Made by a program: the position numbers and the translations under genes
Shown: piece by piece, positions 55,911 to 63,775 of the stretch
Layout: every line of letters begins with the position of its first letter
How positions within the stretch are numbered: position 1 is the first letter of the stretch
Origin: Pseudomonas piscis
Lineage (GTDB): Bacteria > Pseudomonadota > Gammaproteobacteria > Pseudomonadales > Pseudomonadaceae
DNA: 64,000 nt
Reading direction: 5' to 3'
NCBI RefSeq assembly: GCF_009380155.1
Contig: NZ_WHUV01000002.1
Location: forward strand, 558,001-622,000
Notes under the pieces: generated by a model
Told to the model about the DNA's origin: nothing
What the model saw: only the letters and a program-made list of their open reading frames with translations
The model's database searches: none

Positions 55911-57262
55911 TCAACGCAGGTTGGCTGCGCGGCCTGGAAGCTAGAGGTGTTCGTCGAGCACTGGTTGATGGGGAAGTCGCGCTTTCGTACATGCAGGTAG
56001 CGCAGAAGGTCAGGGATCTGGCCACTCACTTCATTCAGTCCGGCATCGCGCCTGGGCACGTGGTGGTACTGCATGGGAATTATTCGGCCAATGGAGTCCT
56101 GGCCTTGCTGGCCCTGGCTGCCATCAAGGCCATCGTTGCGCCGGTTACGAACCTGACGTCCTCGGTCGAGGAAACTCTGAAGGTTTCCTGTGATGCAAGT
56201 TTCATGATCAGGGCCTTTGAGGATGTGGTCGTCGAGTCTTGCTCCGGCCAGTCCCGGCACCTTTTGTACTCCTCTCTCAAAGCCCGTGGGGCCGCTGGGT
56301 TGATCCTGCTTTCCAGCGGCAGTACCGGCAGACCGAAGGCGATTCTGCACGACCTGGACAAACTGATCGCTGAAAAAGACAAAGAGTCCAGGGGGCGGCA
56401 GCTTGTGGTCATCCTGTTTCTGATGTTCGACCACATTGGCGGCGTGAATACGTTAATCAACATATTGTTTTCCGGTAATTGTGCGGTCGTGGTCAGGGAG
56501 AGAACACCGGATGCCGTGTGCCGGGAGCTGGAGTTGCAGCAGGTGCAGGTCTTGCCTGCCAACCCGACATTCTTGAACTTGCTGCGCCTTGGGGATTTCC
56601 ACCAACGCTACGACTTGTCGGCATTAAGACTCATTACTTACGGCACGGAAGCCATGCCAGCCCAGCTTCTGGTCTATTTGCGAGAAATATTTCCCCGGGT
56701 GCGGCTGCTCCAGACATTCGGCACCTCTGAAACAGGAATAGCCGGGACACAGAGCGCTTCTTCGCAAAGCACGCGTTTCAAGATCGTCGATGAGAGTTTT
56801 GAATATCGGATTGTCGCTGGCGAACTCCAGTTGAAGTCACCGAGCCAGTTCCTTGGCTATCTCAATGTCGAAAATACTTCGCTGACAGAAGATGGTTGGT
56901 TCCGCACCGGGGACCTGGCCGAGTCGGGCAGCGATGGAGAGATACAGATCCTCGGGCGGATGAACGAGGTGATCAACGTCGGCGGAGAGAAGGTCCTGCC
57001 GATTGAGGTCGAGTCCTTGCTTCTTGCATGCCCACTGGTCCAGGACTGCCTCGTATACGGGATCAGCAACGCTATTACCGGCCAGGCGGTAGGGGTGAAT
57101 GTAAAACCGGCATACCCCATCAGTGCCGAGGGCCTGAGAAAGGCAATCATGGATTTTCTCGCAGGCAAGCTGGAGCGATTCAAGATGCCCGTAAGAGTCA
57201 GGATGGTTGATGAAATTGCTGTTTCGGAGAGAGCGAAAAAGAAACGCAACGTCGAGCGTTAA
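55907..57262 (+). CDS. AMP-forming acyl-ACP/CoA ligase (ANL superfamily)
   Basis: 451 residues. The ATP-binding loop LILLSSGSTGRPKAILHD lies at about 132-149; LQTFGTSETGIAGT, WFRTGDLAE and GRMNEVINVGGEKVLPIEVE follow in the expected order; the C-terminal Lys would be in SERAKKKRNVER. It is shorter than the primary-metabolism ligase at 8733 and has a reduced N-terminus. It activates a carboxylic acid as the adenylate and loads it on the neighbouring ACP or CoA. It comes directly after the SDR (4-nt overlap) and 23 nt before the halogenase. Confidence 0.87.
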   Translation: MINAGWLRGLEARGVRRALVDGEVALSYMQVAQKVRDLATHFIQSGIAPGHVVVLHGNYSANGVLALLALAAIKAIVAPVTNLTSSVEETLKVSCDASFMIRAFEDVVVESCSGQSRHLLYSSLKARGAAGLILLSSGSTGRPKAILHDLDKLIAEKDKESRGRQLVVILFLMFDHIGGVNTLINILFSGNCAVVVRERTPDAVCRELELQQVQVLPANPTFLNLLRLGDFHQRYDLSALRLITYGTEAMPAQLLVYLREIFPRVRLLQTFGTSETGIAGTQSASSQSTRFKIVDESFEYRIVAGELQLKSPSQFLGYLNVENTSLTEDGWFRTGDLAESGSDGEIQILGRMNEVINVGGEKVLPIEVESLLLACPLVQDCLVYGISNAITGQAVGVNVKPAYPISAEGLRKAIMDFLAGKLERFKMPVRVRMVDEIAVSERAKKKRNVER

Positions 57263-57285
57263 TTGCGACTTGAAGGAGAACAGGA

Positions 57286-58998
57286 ATGTTACCAGGCAAT
57301 GTAGTCATCATTGGTGGTGGACCGGCCGGGTCTGTGGCGGCACTGACTCTGCTTAAGTTGGGACACAAGGTCACGATCTATGAAAAAGAGACTTTTCCCC
57401 GGTACAGGATTGGCGAGTCATTTCTTCCTGGGACCATGTCGATATTCAACAGGTTGGGCTTGCAGCCACTCATCGACGAAGCCCGGTTCGTCAAGAAACC
57501 CTCCGCGACCTTTCTCTGGGGGCAAAACCAGCCGCCATGGACTTTTTCCTTTTCAACCCCGAAGAGCACCGCTGAATGGGTTTTCGATCATGCCATCCAG
57601 GTCAAGCGAGAAGTGTTCGACCATTTACTCCTGAAGGAAGTCATGGCCCGAGGAGGGACGGTCCACGAGGGGGCGGCGGTAACCAATGTCGATTTAAGCG
57701 ATCCTGAGAGGGTCATTCTGGAAGTGCGCCAGGGCGAAGCATCCTCGACGGTTTCTGGTGACTATCTGATCGATGCTTCAGGTGCCAACAGCATTCTCGC
57801 CCGGCAACTGAAAATTCGTCGTTATGACGAGTTCTATCGCAATCTTGCTGTGTGGTCGTATTTTTCCTGCCCGGATCCGTTTCAAGGAGACCTGCGCGGT
57901 ACGACCTTCTCGATAACTTTCGAAGATGGTTGGGTGTGGATGATTCCGCTCGAGGGGGATATCTACAGCGTTGGTGTGATCGTCGATATCAGCAAGGTAG
58001 GAGAGATAAAGGAGGTGGGGCCGGATGAGTTCTACAGACGCACGCTGGCCAAGTGCATTCGCGCCAAGGAGTTGCTGGGTGATTCGGAGCAGATCGAACA
58101 GGTCAGGGTCGTTCGTGACTGGTCATACGACACCAGCACCTTTTCCAGCGGGCGTTTCTTTCTTTGCGGTGACGCTGCCTGCTTTACCGATCCGTTGTTT
58201 TCGCAGGGCGTGCATCTCGCGTCCCAATCCGCTGTTTGCGCGGCTTCAGCGATTGATTATCTGTCCCGGCATCCAAGCGAAAGCACACAGGTCCATGAGT
58301 GGTACAAGAGCACTTATGGCGAAACCTATGAGCAGTACCACGAATTCCTCGCCTCTTTTTACACCTATGCCTCTTTCACCGAGCCCGATTCCGAGTTCTG
58401 GAACAAGCGCAGGATAGTGGAAAGCGAGGATGATCGTTTCAATCGCCGTCAATGGTTCGACCAACTCACCGACAAGGCAGGAGGGGAGGAGTGGGCGATC
58501 TCGGACTTCAAGGACCGGGCATCTACGATGATCGCCCTTGGACGACACCAGCGCAGTGAGCTCTCCGATGAATTTTCCGATGCGGAGCTGACGCCAATGA
58601 GGGTCGGCTGGATTGGCAAGTTGTTGAAGCAGTTGTCCAGCATATCCGAATTCAGCTGGAACGGCGGGACGGTCACCTTACAGGATTACTACAAGGTCAA
58701 TCCCCTGGACTTCAGGCTTGAACCTAAGGAAGTGCTATCAAACGGCGAGAGGCGCATGACCAAATATGCTGCCAACTCCAAGGTCAGGGAAATATTTTCC
58801 GATTTGATCAAGGAGAAGTTCGACTACAAGACCTTGATCAGCCGATTGAATGCAGCTGGTTACTCCGAACATGCCTTGCAGATGGTCATACGCCTTTTCG
58901 AGGCAGGCCTGTTGTCCGGGAAGAACATGATGGGAGAAAAAGTGCATATACAAGACCGTCTGAGATTCGATGGCGTAGGCATTGAGTACGAAGTTTGA
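57286..58998 (+). CDS. Flavin-dependent halogenase (CmlS-length)
   Basis: 570 residues. FAD-binding GGGPAGS at 10-16; FVKKPSATFLWG at 68-79 with Lys70/71 in the place of the catalytic Lys of FAD halogenases; the diagnostic WVWMIP at 216-221; GDAACFTDPLFSQGVHLA at 295-312. A long C-terminal extension of 170-200 residues recalls the chloramphenicol halogenase CmlS, which is 571 residues and acts on an aliphatic thioester. It adds Cl or Br using FADH2, O2 and halide; no flavin reductase is in the window. An aromatic or enolisable ACP-bound substrate is both plausible. SD GAAGGAG. Confidence 0.86.
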   Translation: MLPGNVVIIGGGPAGSVAALTLLKLGHKVTIYEKETFPRYRIGESFLPGTMSIFNRLGLQPLIDEARFVKKPSATFLWGQNQPPWTFSFSTPKSTAEWVFDHAIQVKREVFDHLLLKEVMARGGTVHEGAAVTNVDLSDPERVILEVRQGEASSTVSGDYLIDASGANSILARQLKIRRYDEFYRNLAVWSYFSCPDPFQGDLRGTTFSITFEDGWVWMIPLEGDIYSVGVIVDISKVGEIKEVGPDEFYRRTLAKCIRAKELLGDSEQIEQVRVVRDWSYDTSTFSSGRFFLCGDAACFTDPLFSQGVHLASQSAVCAASAIDYLSRHPSESTQVHEWYKSTYGETYEQYHEFLASFYTYASFTEPDSEFWNKRRIVESEDDRFNRRQWFDQLTDKAGGEEWAISDFKDRASTMIALGRHQRSELSDEFSDAELTPMRVGWIGKLLKQLSSISEFSWNGGTVTLQDYYKVNPLDFRLEPKEVLSNGERRMTKYAANSKVREIFSDLIKEKFDYKTLISRLNAAGYSEHALQMVIRLFEAGLLSGKNMMGEKVHIQDRLRFDGVGIEYEV

Positions 58999-59093
58999 AT
59001 CAAACCACCGATCGTCATGTGTTCCCGAGTGCGGTGCCCATGGGGAATGACGACTGATCTGTTTCGGACATTTTCAATATCCCGGAGAACCAG

Positions 59094-59924
59094 ATGAAGC
59101 TCGATCAAGAGTTTGAGAAACACTATTCCAGGCCAGACCTTGAACAGAAGATCTTCTCTGCATTGCTTGTCAGTGGGAAAGATCCGCAAAGGCTGAATCT
59201 AGAAGACCTGGCGCCGGTGGATGAAATCCACATCGGCGGGCGTCAAGCGACTGCTGACCTGGCCGACAAGTTGGGGCTCCACGAGGATATGAAGGTCCTT
59301 GATGTCGGCTGCGGGTTGGGTGGGGCAACACGCTACTTTGCCAGTACCTTCGGTTGTGAAGTCCATGGCATAGACTTGGCTCCCGACTATATTAATGCCG
59401 CCTCTACACTGGCTGCCCGTATAGATGGAGGGCTGAAGGTCAGTTATCAGCAGGCTAGCGCCCTGGCGCTGCCCTTTCCCGATGACTTCTGCGATGTGGT
59501 GACCATGTTGCACGTGGGGATGAACATCGCTGACAAGCCGCGGCTATTCGAGGAAGTCCGCCGAGTACTGAAACCTGGCGGCAAGCTTGGGATCTACGAT
59601 GTGATGCGGGTCGGGGAGGGCCAGATGCTCTATCCGGTTCCCTGGGCATCGAATCCTAGTACGGACTTCGTCGCCCCTCTGGCTGAATACCTCATGTATC
59701 TGAAGCAGGCGGGGTTCACGGTGATCAGCGAAACGGACCGCTGGGAGTTCGGCGTGGCGTATTTCGATGATTTGAGGAGCCGGAACCTGGAGCAGGGGGT
59801 ATCGCCACTTGGACTGCATATTTCATTCGGCGCCACTGCCATGCGGCAGATGGTCAATATTTCAACGCTGATAAAAACACGGGTACTCAGTCCCGTTGAA
59901 CTTGTCTGCAAACTAGTCGAATGA
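59094..59924 (+). CDS. SAM-dependent methyltransferase of the halogenase island
   Basis: 276 residues. SAM motif I VLDVGCGLGGATRYFA at about 63-78, GIDLAPDYINAASTL as motif II, MLHVGMNIADKPRLFEEVRR as post motif, and LKPGGKLGIYDVMR. Family as in UbiE/sterol/gamma-tocopherol methyltransferases, so C- or O-methylation is possible. It follows the halogenase after 95 nt and is followed at once by the second MaoC. Likely tailors the halogenated acyl product. Confidence 0.85.
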   Translation: MKLDQEFEKHYSRPDLEQKIFSALLVSGKDPQRLNLEDLAPVDEIHIGGRQATADLADKLGLHEDMKVLDVGCGLGGATRYFASTFGCEVHGIDLAPDYINAASTLAARIDGGLKVSYQQASALALPFPDDFCDVVTMLHVGMNIADKPRLFEEVRRVLKPGGKLGIYDVMRVGEGQMLYPVPWASNPSTDFVAPLAEYLMYLKQAGFTVISETDRWEFGVAYFDDLRSRNLEQGVSPLGLHISFGATAMRQMVNISTLIKTRVLSPVELVCKLVE

Positions 59925-59932
59925 GGCCGGCC

Positions 59933-60391
59933 ATGACTGATCATGGAAACTTGTATTTCGAAGACTTTGCCAAAGGACAGGTCTTCGCGTTGGGCAGTGC
60001 GCAGGTGACGGAAACAGGCATCATCGATTTTGGTCGTGAGTTCGATCCACAGGCATTCCATATCGATCCTGTCGCCGCGCTGGATTCACCGATGGGCGGG
60101 CTGGTCGCCAGCGGCTTTCATACGCTTGCCCTGAGTTTCCGACTCTTCATCGACTTGGGGTTGCTCAGGGCTTGTAGCGTGGGCGGCGCGAGCTTGAATG
60201 ATGTGCGCTGGCTGAAAGCGGTGCGTCCAGACGATCTCATCAGTGGAGCGGTAACGGTTCGCGACGTGCGCAATATCCCCTTGCCCGGTAATCGGGGCCT
60301 TGCGCAGTTTTCGTTCGAGATCATCAATCAGGCACAGGAGCGTGTCTTGTCCTACCTGGCCACGATTGTACTGAAGGGGCGAGGGTCCTAG
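59933..60391 (+). CDS. Second MaoC-like hydratase of the halogenase island
   Basis: 152 residues, paralogue of 54301. It has FGREFDPQAFHIDPVAA with the D-x4-H dyad, and GLVASGFHTLALSFRLF. ATG 59933 has GAGG seven bases upstream; an ATG at 59921 overlaps the methyltransferase stop. Two MaoC genes bracketing the operon suggest two dehydration/hydration steps, or a heterodimer. Last gene of the operon; no clear terminator follows. Confidence 0.83.
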   Translation: MTDHGNLYFEDFAKGQVFALGSAQVTETGIIDFGREFDPQAFHIDPVAALDSPMGGLVASGFHTLALSFRLFIDLGLLRACSVGGASLNDVRWLKAVRPDDLISGAVTVRDVRNIPLPGNRGLAQFSFEIINQAQERVLSYLATIVLKGRGS

Positions 60392-60432
60392 CGGTTGGGT
60401 CGAACCAGGTAACAGGACAGGCGAGGGCGGGG

Positions 60433-60888
60433 TTACATCAGGGCCAACTCCATATCCCAGCAGTCCAGGCCGGGCCCATGGCCGTCGGGCGTCACTTTGC
60501 GCAGCACGAAACCCAGGCCGGCATAGAAACCCTGGCTGTGCTGGCTGGTGCTGATGCGCACCGCGTGGGCCAGGCCTTGCTCGCGAATGGCTCGTAGCCG
60601 GGCTTCGGTCAGCAGGCGTCCAATGCCCTGGCCGTGCAGCGCCTGGTCGACCATGCCCCAGCACAGGCTGGCGGTGCCTGTTTCGGGGCGCAGGGCATGA
60701 CCACCACAGGCAACGATCCGCCCGTCGCGTTCGATGACCAGCAGGTTGACTGTCGAATGTTCGAGGAAGTGCAGGAAGTCCGGGCGCTCCAGGGGATCGA
60801 AGAAGGCCGGGGTATTGCTGTCGAACAGTTGCAGGCAGGCGTCCAGGTCGTGGTTGGTGAAAGGACGTATGCAGGTCATGGCGCTCAT
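60433..60888 (-). CDS. GNAT-family acetyltransferase
   Basis: 151 residues with the acetyl-CoA loop ALHGQGIGRLLTEARLRA and SQGFYAGLGFVLRKV. The substrate is unknown. It converges with the island. The start codon is only 4 nt from the 15-bp stem at 60892-60927, leaving little room for an SD; an ATG three codons further in is available. Usual high GC, unlike the island. Confidence 0.83.
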   Translation of the reverse strand: MSAMTCIRPFTNHDLDACLQLFDSNTPAFFDPLERPDFLHFLEHSTVNLLVIERDGRIVACGGHALRPETGTASLCWGMVDQALHGQGIGRLLTEARLRAIREQGLAHAVRISTSQHSQGFYAGLGFVLRKVTPDGHGPGLDCWDMELALM

Positions 60889-60891
60889 GCT

Positions 60892-60927
60892 CGGCGAAAG
60901 ATCCCGGATATTCGGGATCTTTCGCCG
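60892..60927 (-). terminator. Perfect 15-bp stem hairpin next to the GNAT start
   Basis: CGGCGAAAGATCCCG and CGGGATCTTTCGCCG pair perfectly around a 6-nt loop. It lies 7 nt past the desaturase stop and 4 nt before the GNAT start codon. On the minus strand no U run follows, so it may be a Rho-assisted or processing stem, or a translational control element rather than an intrinsic terminator. Confidence 0.55.
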
Positions 60928-60933
60928 GTGCGG

Positions 60934-61917
60934 TCAAGTGCGGTGATCGAAGAAGTGCCCCATCAGCTTCAGCAGCGGCCGTCGACGGTTGGTCCAGGCG
61001 AAATCCCACTCGCTAACCTGCGAATCCCCTGGATGATGCTCATGCTCGTGCAGCAGTTTGTGGGCTTCGGCCAGCCGGTACCAAGGCACCGAGGGGAAGG
61101 CGTGGTGCACGATGTGCAGGTTGAAGTTGAGGATGATGAACCGCGACCAGAGCGGCAGGTTCTTGCAGTCGTGGGACACGACATCCTGTTCCCAGTACTG
61201 CAGGCGGTCGGCGTCCTTGGCTTGCAGCGGCGCCTCGGCGTGGTGCGGCAGGTTCAACAACTCCACCATGAAGAACAGGAACAGCCAGATGATCAGGTAG
61301 AACATCACCAGGTCAGCCAGGTGTCCGAAGTACAGCGCGACCCCGGCCACGGCGAGGTAGGCCACCAGGTACAGGCGGGCGAAGCGGATTTCCTTGAGAA
61401 TCCGCGGCGAGTTGTCGCCCTTGGCCCGGGCGATGAACGGTGCCCGCCAGTTCAGCAGGAAATGGTTGGCCGCGATCATCGGGATCCAGTGCTTCCACAT
61501 GAACTCCAGGGTTCGTTCCTGTTTCTTGGTCATGACCGAGAACTTCTCGATCATGCCGCGGTTTTCCGGATCGTTGAGGGGGTGGGAAGTCCAGGTGTGG
61601 TGGGCCGTGTGGAAGCGACGGCGAACCAGGAAGGGCAAGGCGATCAGCCAGCCGTTGCAGTGTCCGATGAAGTTGTTGACCCGGCGGTTCTCCGAAATTG
61701 CGCCGTGCAGGGCCTCATGCAGGATCAGGTAGATCTGCAGGGTGGCGACGCCAGCCAGCACCAGGCCGAGCAACTGCAGCCCGGTGGATGAACTCAGCCA
61801 GAGGTTCCAGGCCAGTACCAGGACCAGCATATCGGCGACCCACAACATTACGGTCCAGGGCTCCTTGGCGCCGTCGGGGATCTGTTTACGGACGTTAAGC
61901 CATTGTTCTTTTGTCAC
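60934..61917 (-). CDS. Membrane fatty-acid desaturase
   Basis: 327 residues with four membrane helices and the three di-iron histidine boxes: HEALHG (HxxxH) near residue 68, HTAHH (HxxHH) near 105, and HIVHH (HxxHH) near 270. It introduces a double bond, or related oxidation, into an acyl chain using O2 and electrons. It is on the opposite strand from the island, following the GNAT-like gene at 61966. Use of the island ACP as a substrate carrier is possible but unproven. Confidence 0.88.
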   Translation of the reverse strand: MTKEQWLNVRKQIPDGAKEPWTVMLWVADMLVLVLAWNLWLSSSTGLQLLGLVLAGVATLQIYLILHEALHGAISENRRVNNFIGHCNGWLIALPFLVRRRFHTAHHTWTSHPLNDPENRGMIEKFSVMTKKQERTLEFMWKHWIPMIAANHFLLNWRAPFIARAKGDNSPRILKEIRFARLYLVAYLAVAGVALYFGHLADLVMFYLIIWLFLFFMVELLNLPHHAEAPLQAKDADRLQYWEQDVVSHDCKNLPLWSRFIILNFNLHIVHHAFPSVPWYRLAEAHKLLHEHEHHPGDSQVSEWDFAWTNRRRPLLKLMGHFFDHRT

Positions 61918-61965
61918 TTGCTTGACTCTCCAATAATCATCCGAAGGGATGCAGGGCTCGATGGA

Positions 61966-63045
61966 TCAGTTGTCGATGCTCGGAGCGTGGCCGGGCCGGA
62001 TGCTGCACAGGTTGTCGCCCAGCCTGGCGTAGGCCTGGTCGAAGAAGACGACTTCTTCATCGAAACCATGGCTGCGCGGGGCCTGGTCGAACTTGTGCCA
62101 CACCAGGTTGATGCAGTCGTAGCGGGCGCCGCCTTGCAGGTGCCAGGCCGGCAAATAGGCGGTCACCGCATAACCCCGCCGCATCAGGCCGCCGAGCAGC
62201 TCCAGCTTGTCGGCCAGTACATGAACGCTCACGTACTCGATGTCCTTGTGCGCTTGTACAAGTGCCTCGAGCTCCTGCAGCACCTCGCGCTCCGAGGGAT
62301 AGTTGCCCGAATGCCCGGACACCATCAGCGCATTGGCCTCATGGTCCTGGGTGTACAGCATCTGGCCGTGGCGCTCGGTCCCCGGGGCACCGCTCAGGTA
62401 GGTATTCGGATAGGCGCCCAGTACCGGTTCCATTTGCAACGAGGCGTACAGGTACTGGCTGATGAAATCGCTGCCCGAGGATTTGGCATACCAGGGGGCG
62501 ATATGGACGAAACCGTCCTGGGCCGGCGGGTGGATGGCGGTCAGGTGATATTCGCGGATGCCGTCGACCTTGTTCGGGCCACCGTCATGGCCCACCAACA
62601 CTGCCGGCTTGATCTTGCCCATCACCGAATGGATGGCGATGTTGCGGGGGGTGTAGTAGCCCAGCTCCATGGCGTCGGGCCGATGATCTTCCAGGCAGAG
62701 CCTGATCAGGTTCGAGATCGCACCGCCGCGGCGCGCATCCGGATGGATCACCCCATGGCCGACTTCCCAGGACTGGTTCCAGGGACGCCGGGTGATGCAG
62801 ACGCAACCCAGCAGTGCGGACTGGTTTTCGACGACGAACCAGCGCTGTTGATCGGAGTTCATCGCGTTGCGGATATACGCCGGGCTCTGGCACGGATGGG
62901 TCGTGTGCCCATAGATGGACTGGAACAGCTCGGCAAGGCCATCGATGTCTTCGAGGGTGCCCGGGCGAAATTCAAATGCATCGGCTTTGGAATCGATGTT
63001 CAAGGGCATGGAAACAGGCGTTTCCAGATAGCTTGTCGTGGTCAT
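61966..63045 (-). CDS. Large GNAT-like acyltransferase, upstream of the desaturase
   Basis: 359 residues, more than twice an ordinary GNAT. The N-terminal half has the fold start FRPGTLEDIDGLAELFQS and GVIHPDARRGGAISNLI at the CoA loop, but with RRGGAIS in place of the usual Q/RxxGxG/A. The C-terminal half (YLPAWHLQGGARYDCINLVW) may be a second, degenerate GNAT domain. ATG 63045 chosen; an upstream in-frame ATG at 63105 also exists. It lies 48 nt before the desaturase in the same direction, so the two are probably co-transcribed. Substrate unknown. Confidence 0.72.
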   Translation of the reverse strand: MTTTSYLETPVSMPLNIDSKADAFEFRPGTLEDIDGLAELFQSIYGHTTHPCQSPAYIRNAMNSDQQRWFVVENQSALLGCVCITRRPWNQSWEVGHGVIHPDARRGGAISNLIRLCLEDHRPDAMELGYYTPRNIAIHSVMGKIKPAVLVGHDGGPNKVDGIREYHLTAIHPPAQDGFVHIAPWYAKSSGSDFISQYLYASLQMEPVLGAYPNTYLSGAPGTERHGQMLYTQDHEANALMVSGHSGNYPSEREVLQELEALVQAHKDIEYVSVHVLADKLELLGGLMRRGYAVTAYLPAWHLQGGARYDCINLVWHKFDQAPRSHGFDEEVVFFDQAYARLGDNLCSIRPGHAPSIDN

Positions 63046-63135
63046 TGCACACCAGGTGGCTTTGTTCGAGGCACGTGAAAGCGGTGACTGCCTTGGGCAT
63101 GTCACGGCTCGTGGATAGACGCTTGAAGTGTTGGG

Positions 63136-63258
63136 CTAACGGCCGCCATCGCGTCGTGAAAGACGCAGGCAAGAGGTGAGGGCGGTCAACGACAGCTCGC
63201 TGGGTTGCATATCAACCGCGCTGTACTGGCAATGGGCGTCATCCTTGATGGGGTACAT
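63136..63258 (-). CDS. Possible 40-residue small protein
   Basis: ATG 63258 with a very good SD (ACAGGAGCTACAG: AGGAG seven bases upstream), reading to TAG at 63136. The product starts MYPIKDDAHCQYSAVDMQPS and has two Cys, no signal peptide and a basic end (SRRDGGR). Similar in direction to the desaturase pair and 90 nt upstream of it, so a leader peptide is possible. No family recognised. Confidence 0.4.
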   Translation of the reverse strand: MYPIKDDAHCQYSAVDMQPSELSLTALTSCLRLSRRDGGR

Positions 63259-63737
63259 CTGTAGCTCCTGTCCATGATTGGATAGCTGTGCCGGCAACTG
63301 GACTCCTTCCAATTCGCCGCGGCTGCACTATAGGTTGCCGAAACGCATCGGCATATGTGACCAGCCGGTCGCTGTCCCGATATTCCCTGTCTTTTTGGTC
63401 ATTTTTAGTCGCTTCGCTGCAGCATGGAAAAAACTGCAAGTGAATCAAGATGTTGAACTTCAGGGAGGGGAAGGGGGAATGACCCTCGGTAAGGTCGTTG
63501 CCAGCCAGGAACCTGCGGTGCGAATTATTCGGACGACAAGAGGCTAAAGGCAGCGTGCGCGGGTAGGGCACGCCTAATAAACAGTTGACTGAGCCGTGAA
63601 GTACAAAAGGACGAGAGGAGTAAGTTCAGGAATATATTGACGTTAGATTGATAGCTAATATAGAAGGTTCTGTTAATGCATGAAGTGCAACTTTGAAGGC
63701 TTATGTGGCTGCGCTGACTCACCGGAGCTTATAACAG
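63259..63737. other. Intergenic region before the right edge
   Basis: About 480 nt without a convincing gene. 63560-63690 is AT-rich. It should hold the promoter for the minus-strand small ORF/acyltransferase/desaturase unit, but I could not place it. Confidence 0.35.
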
Positions 63738-63765
63738 GCTCTGGTGCGTGTTCACGCACCAGAGC
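63738..63765 (-). terminator. Hairpin after the edge gene
   Basis: GCTCTGGTGCGTG and CACGCACCAGAGC form a perfect 13-bp stem with a 2-nt centre (12 bp with a 4-nt loop). It begins 10 nt after the stop of the minus-strand gene at the right edge. The following bases on that strand (CTGTTATAAG) have only a weak U tract. Confidence 0.6.
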
Positions 63766-63775
63766 GCCCTGATAA

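Noticed and set aside
54897..61917. JamABC-type terminal alkyne triad (ligase, desaturase, ACP)
   Set aside because: The desaturase is on the opposite strand and separated from the ACP by five genes, and it has no family-specific alkyne motifs I could confirm; kept as a possibility, not a call.
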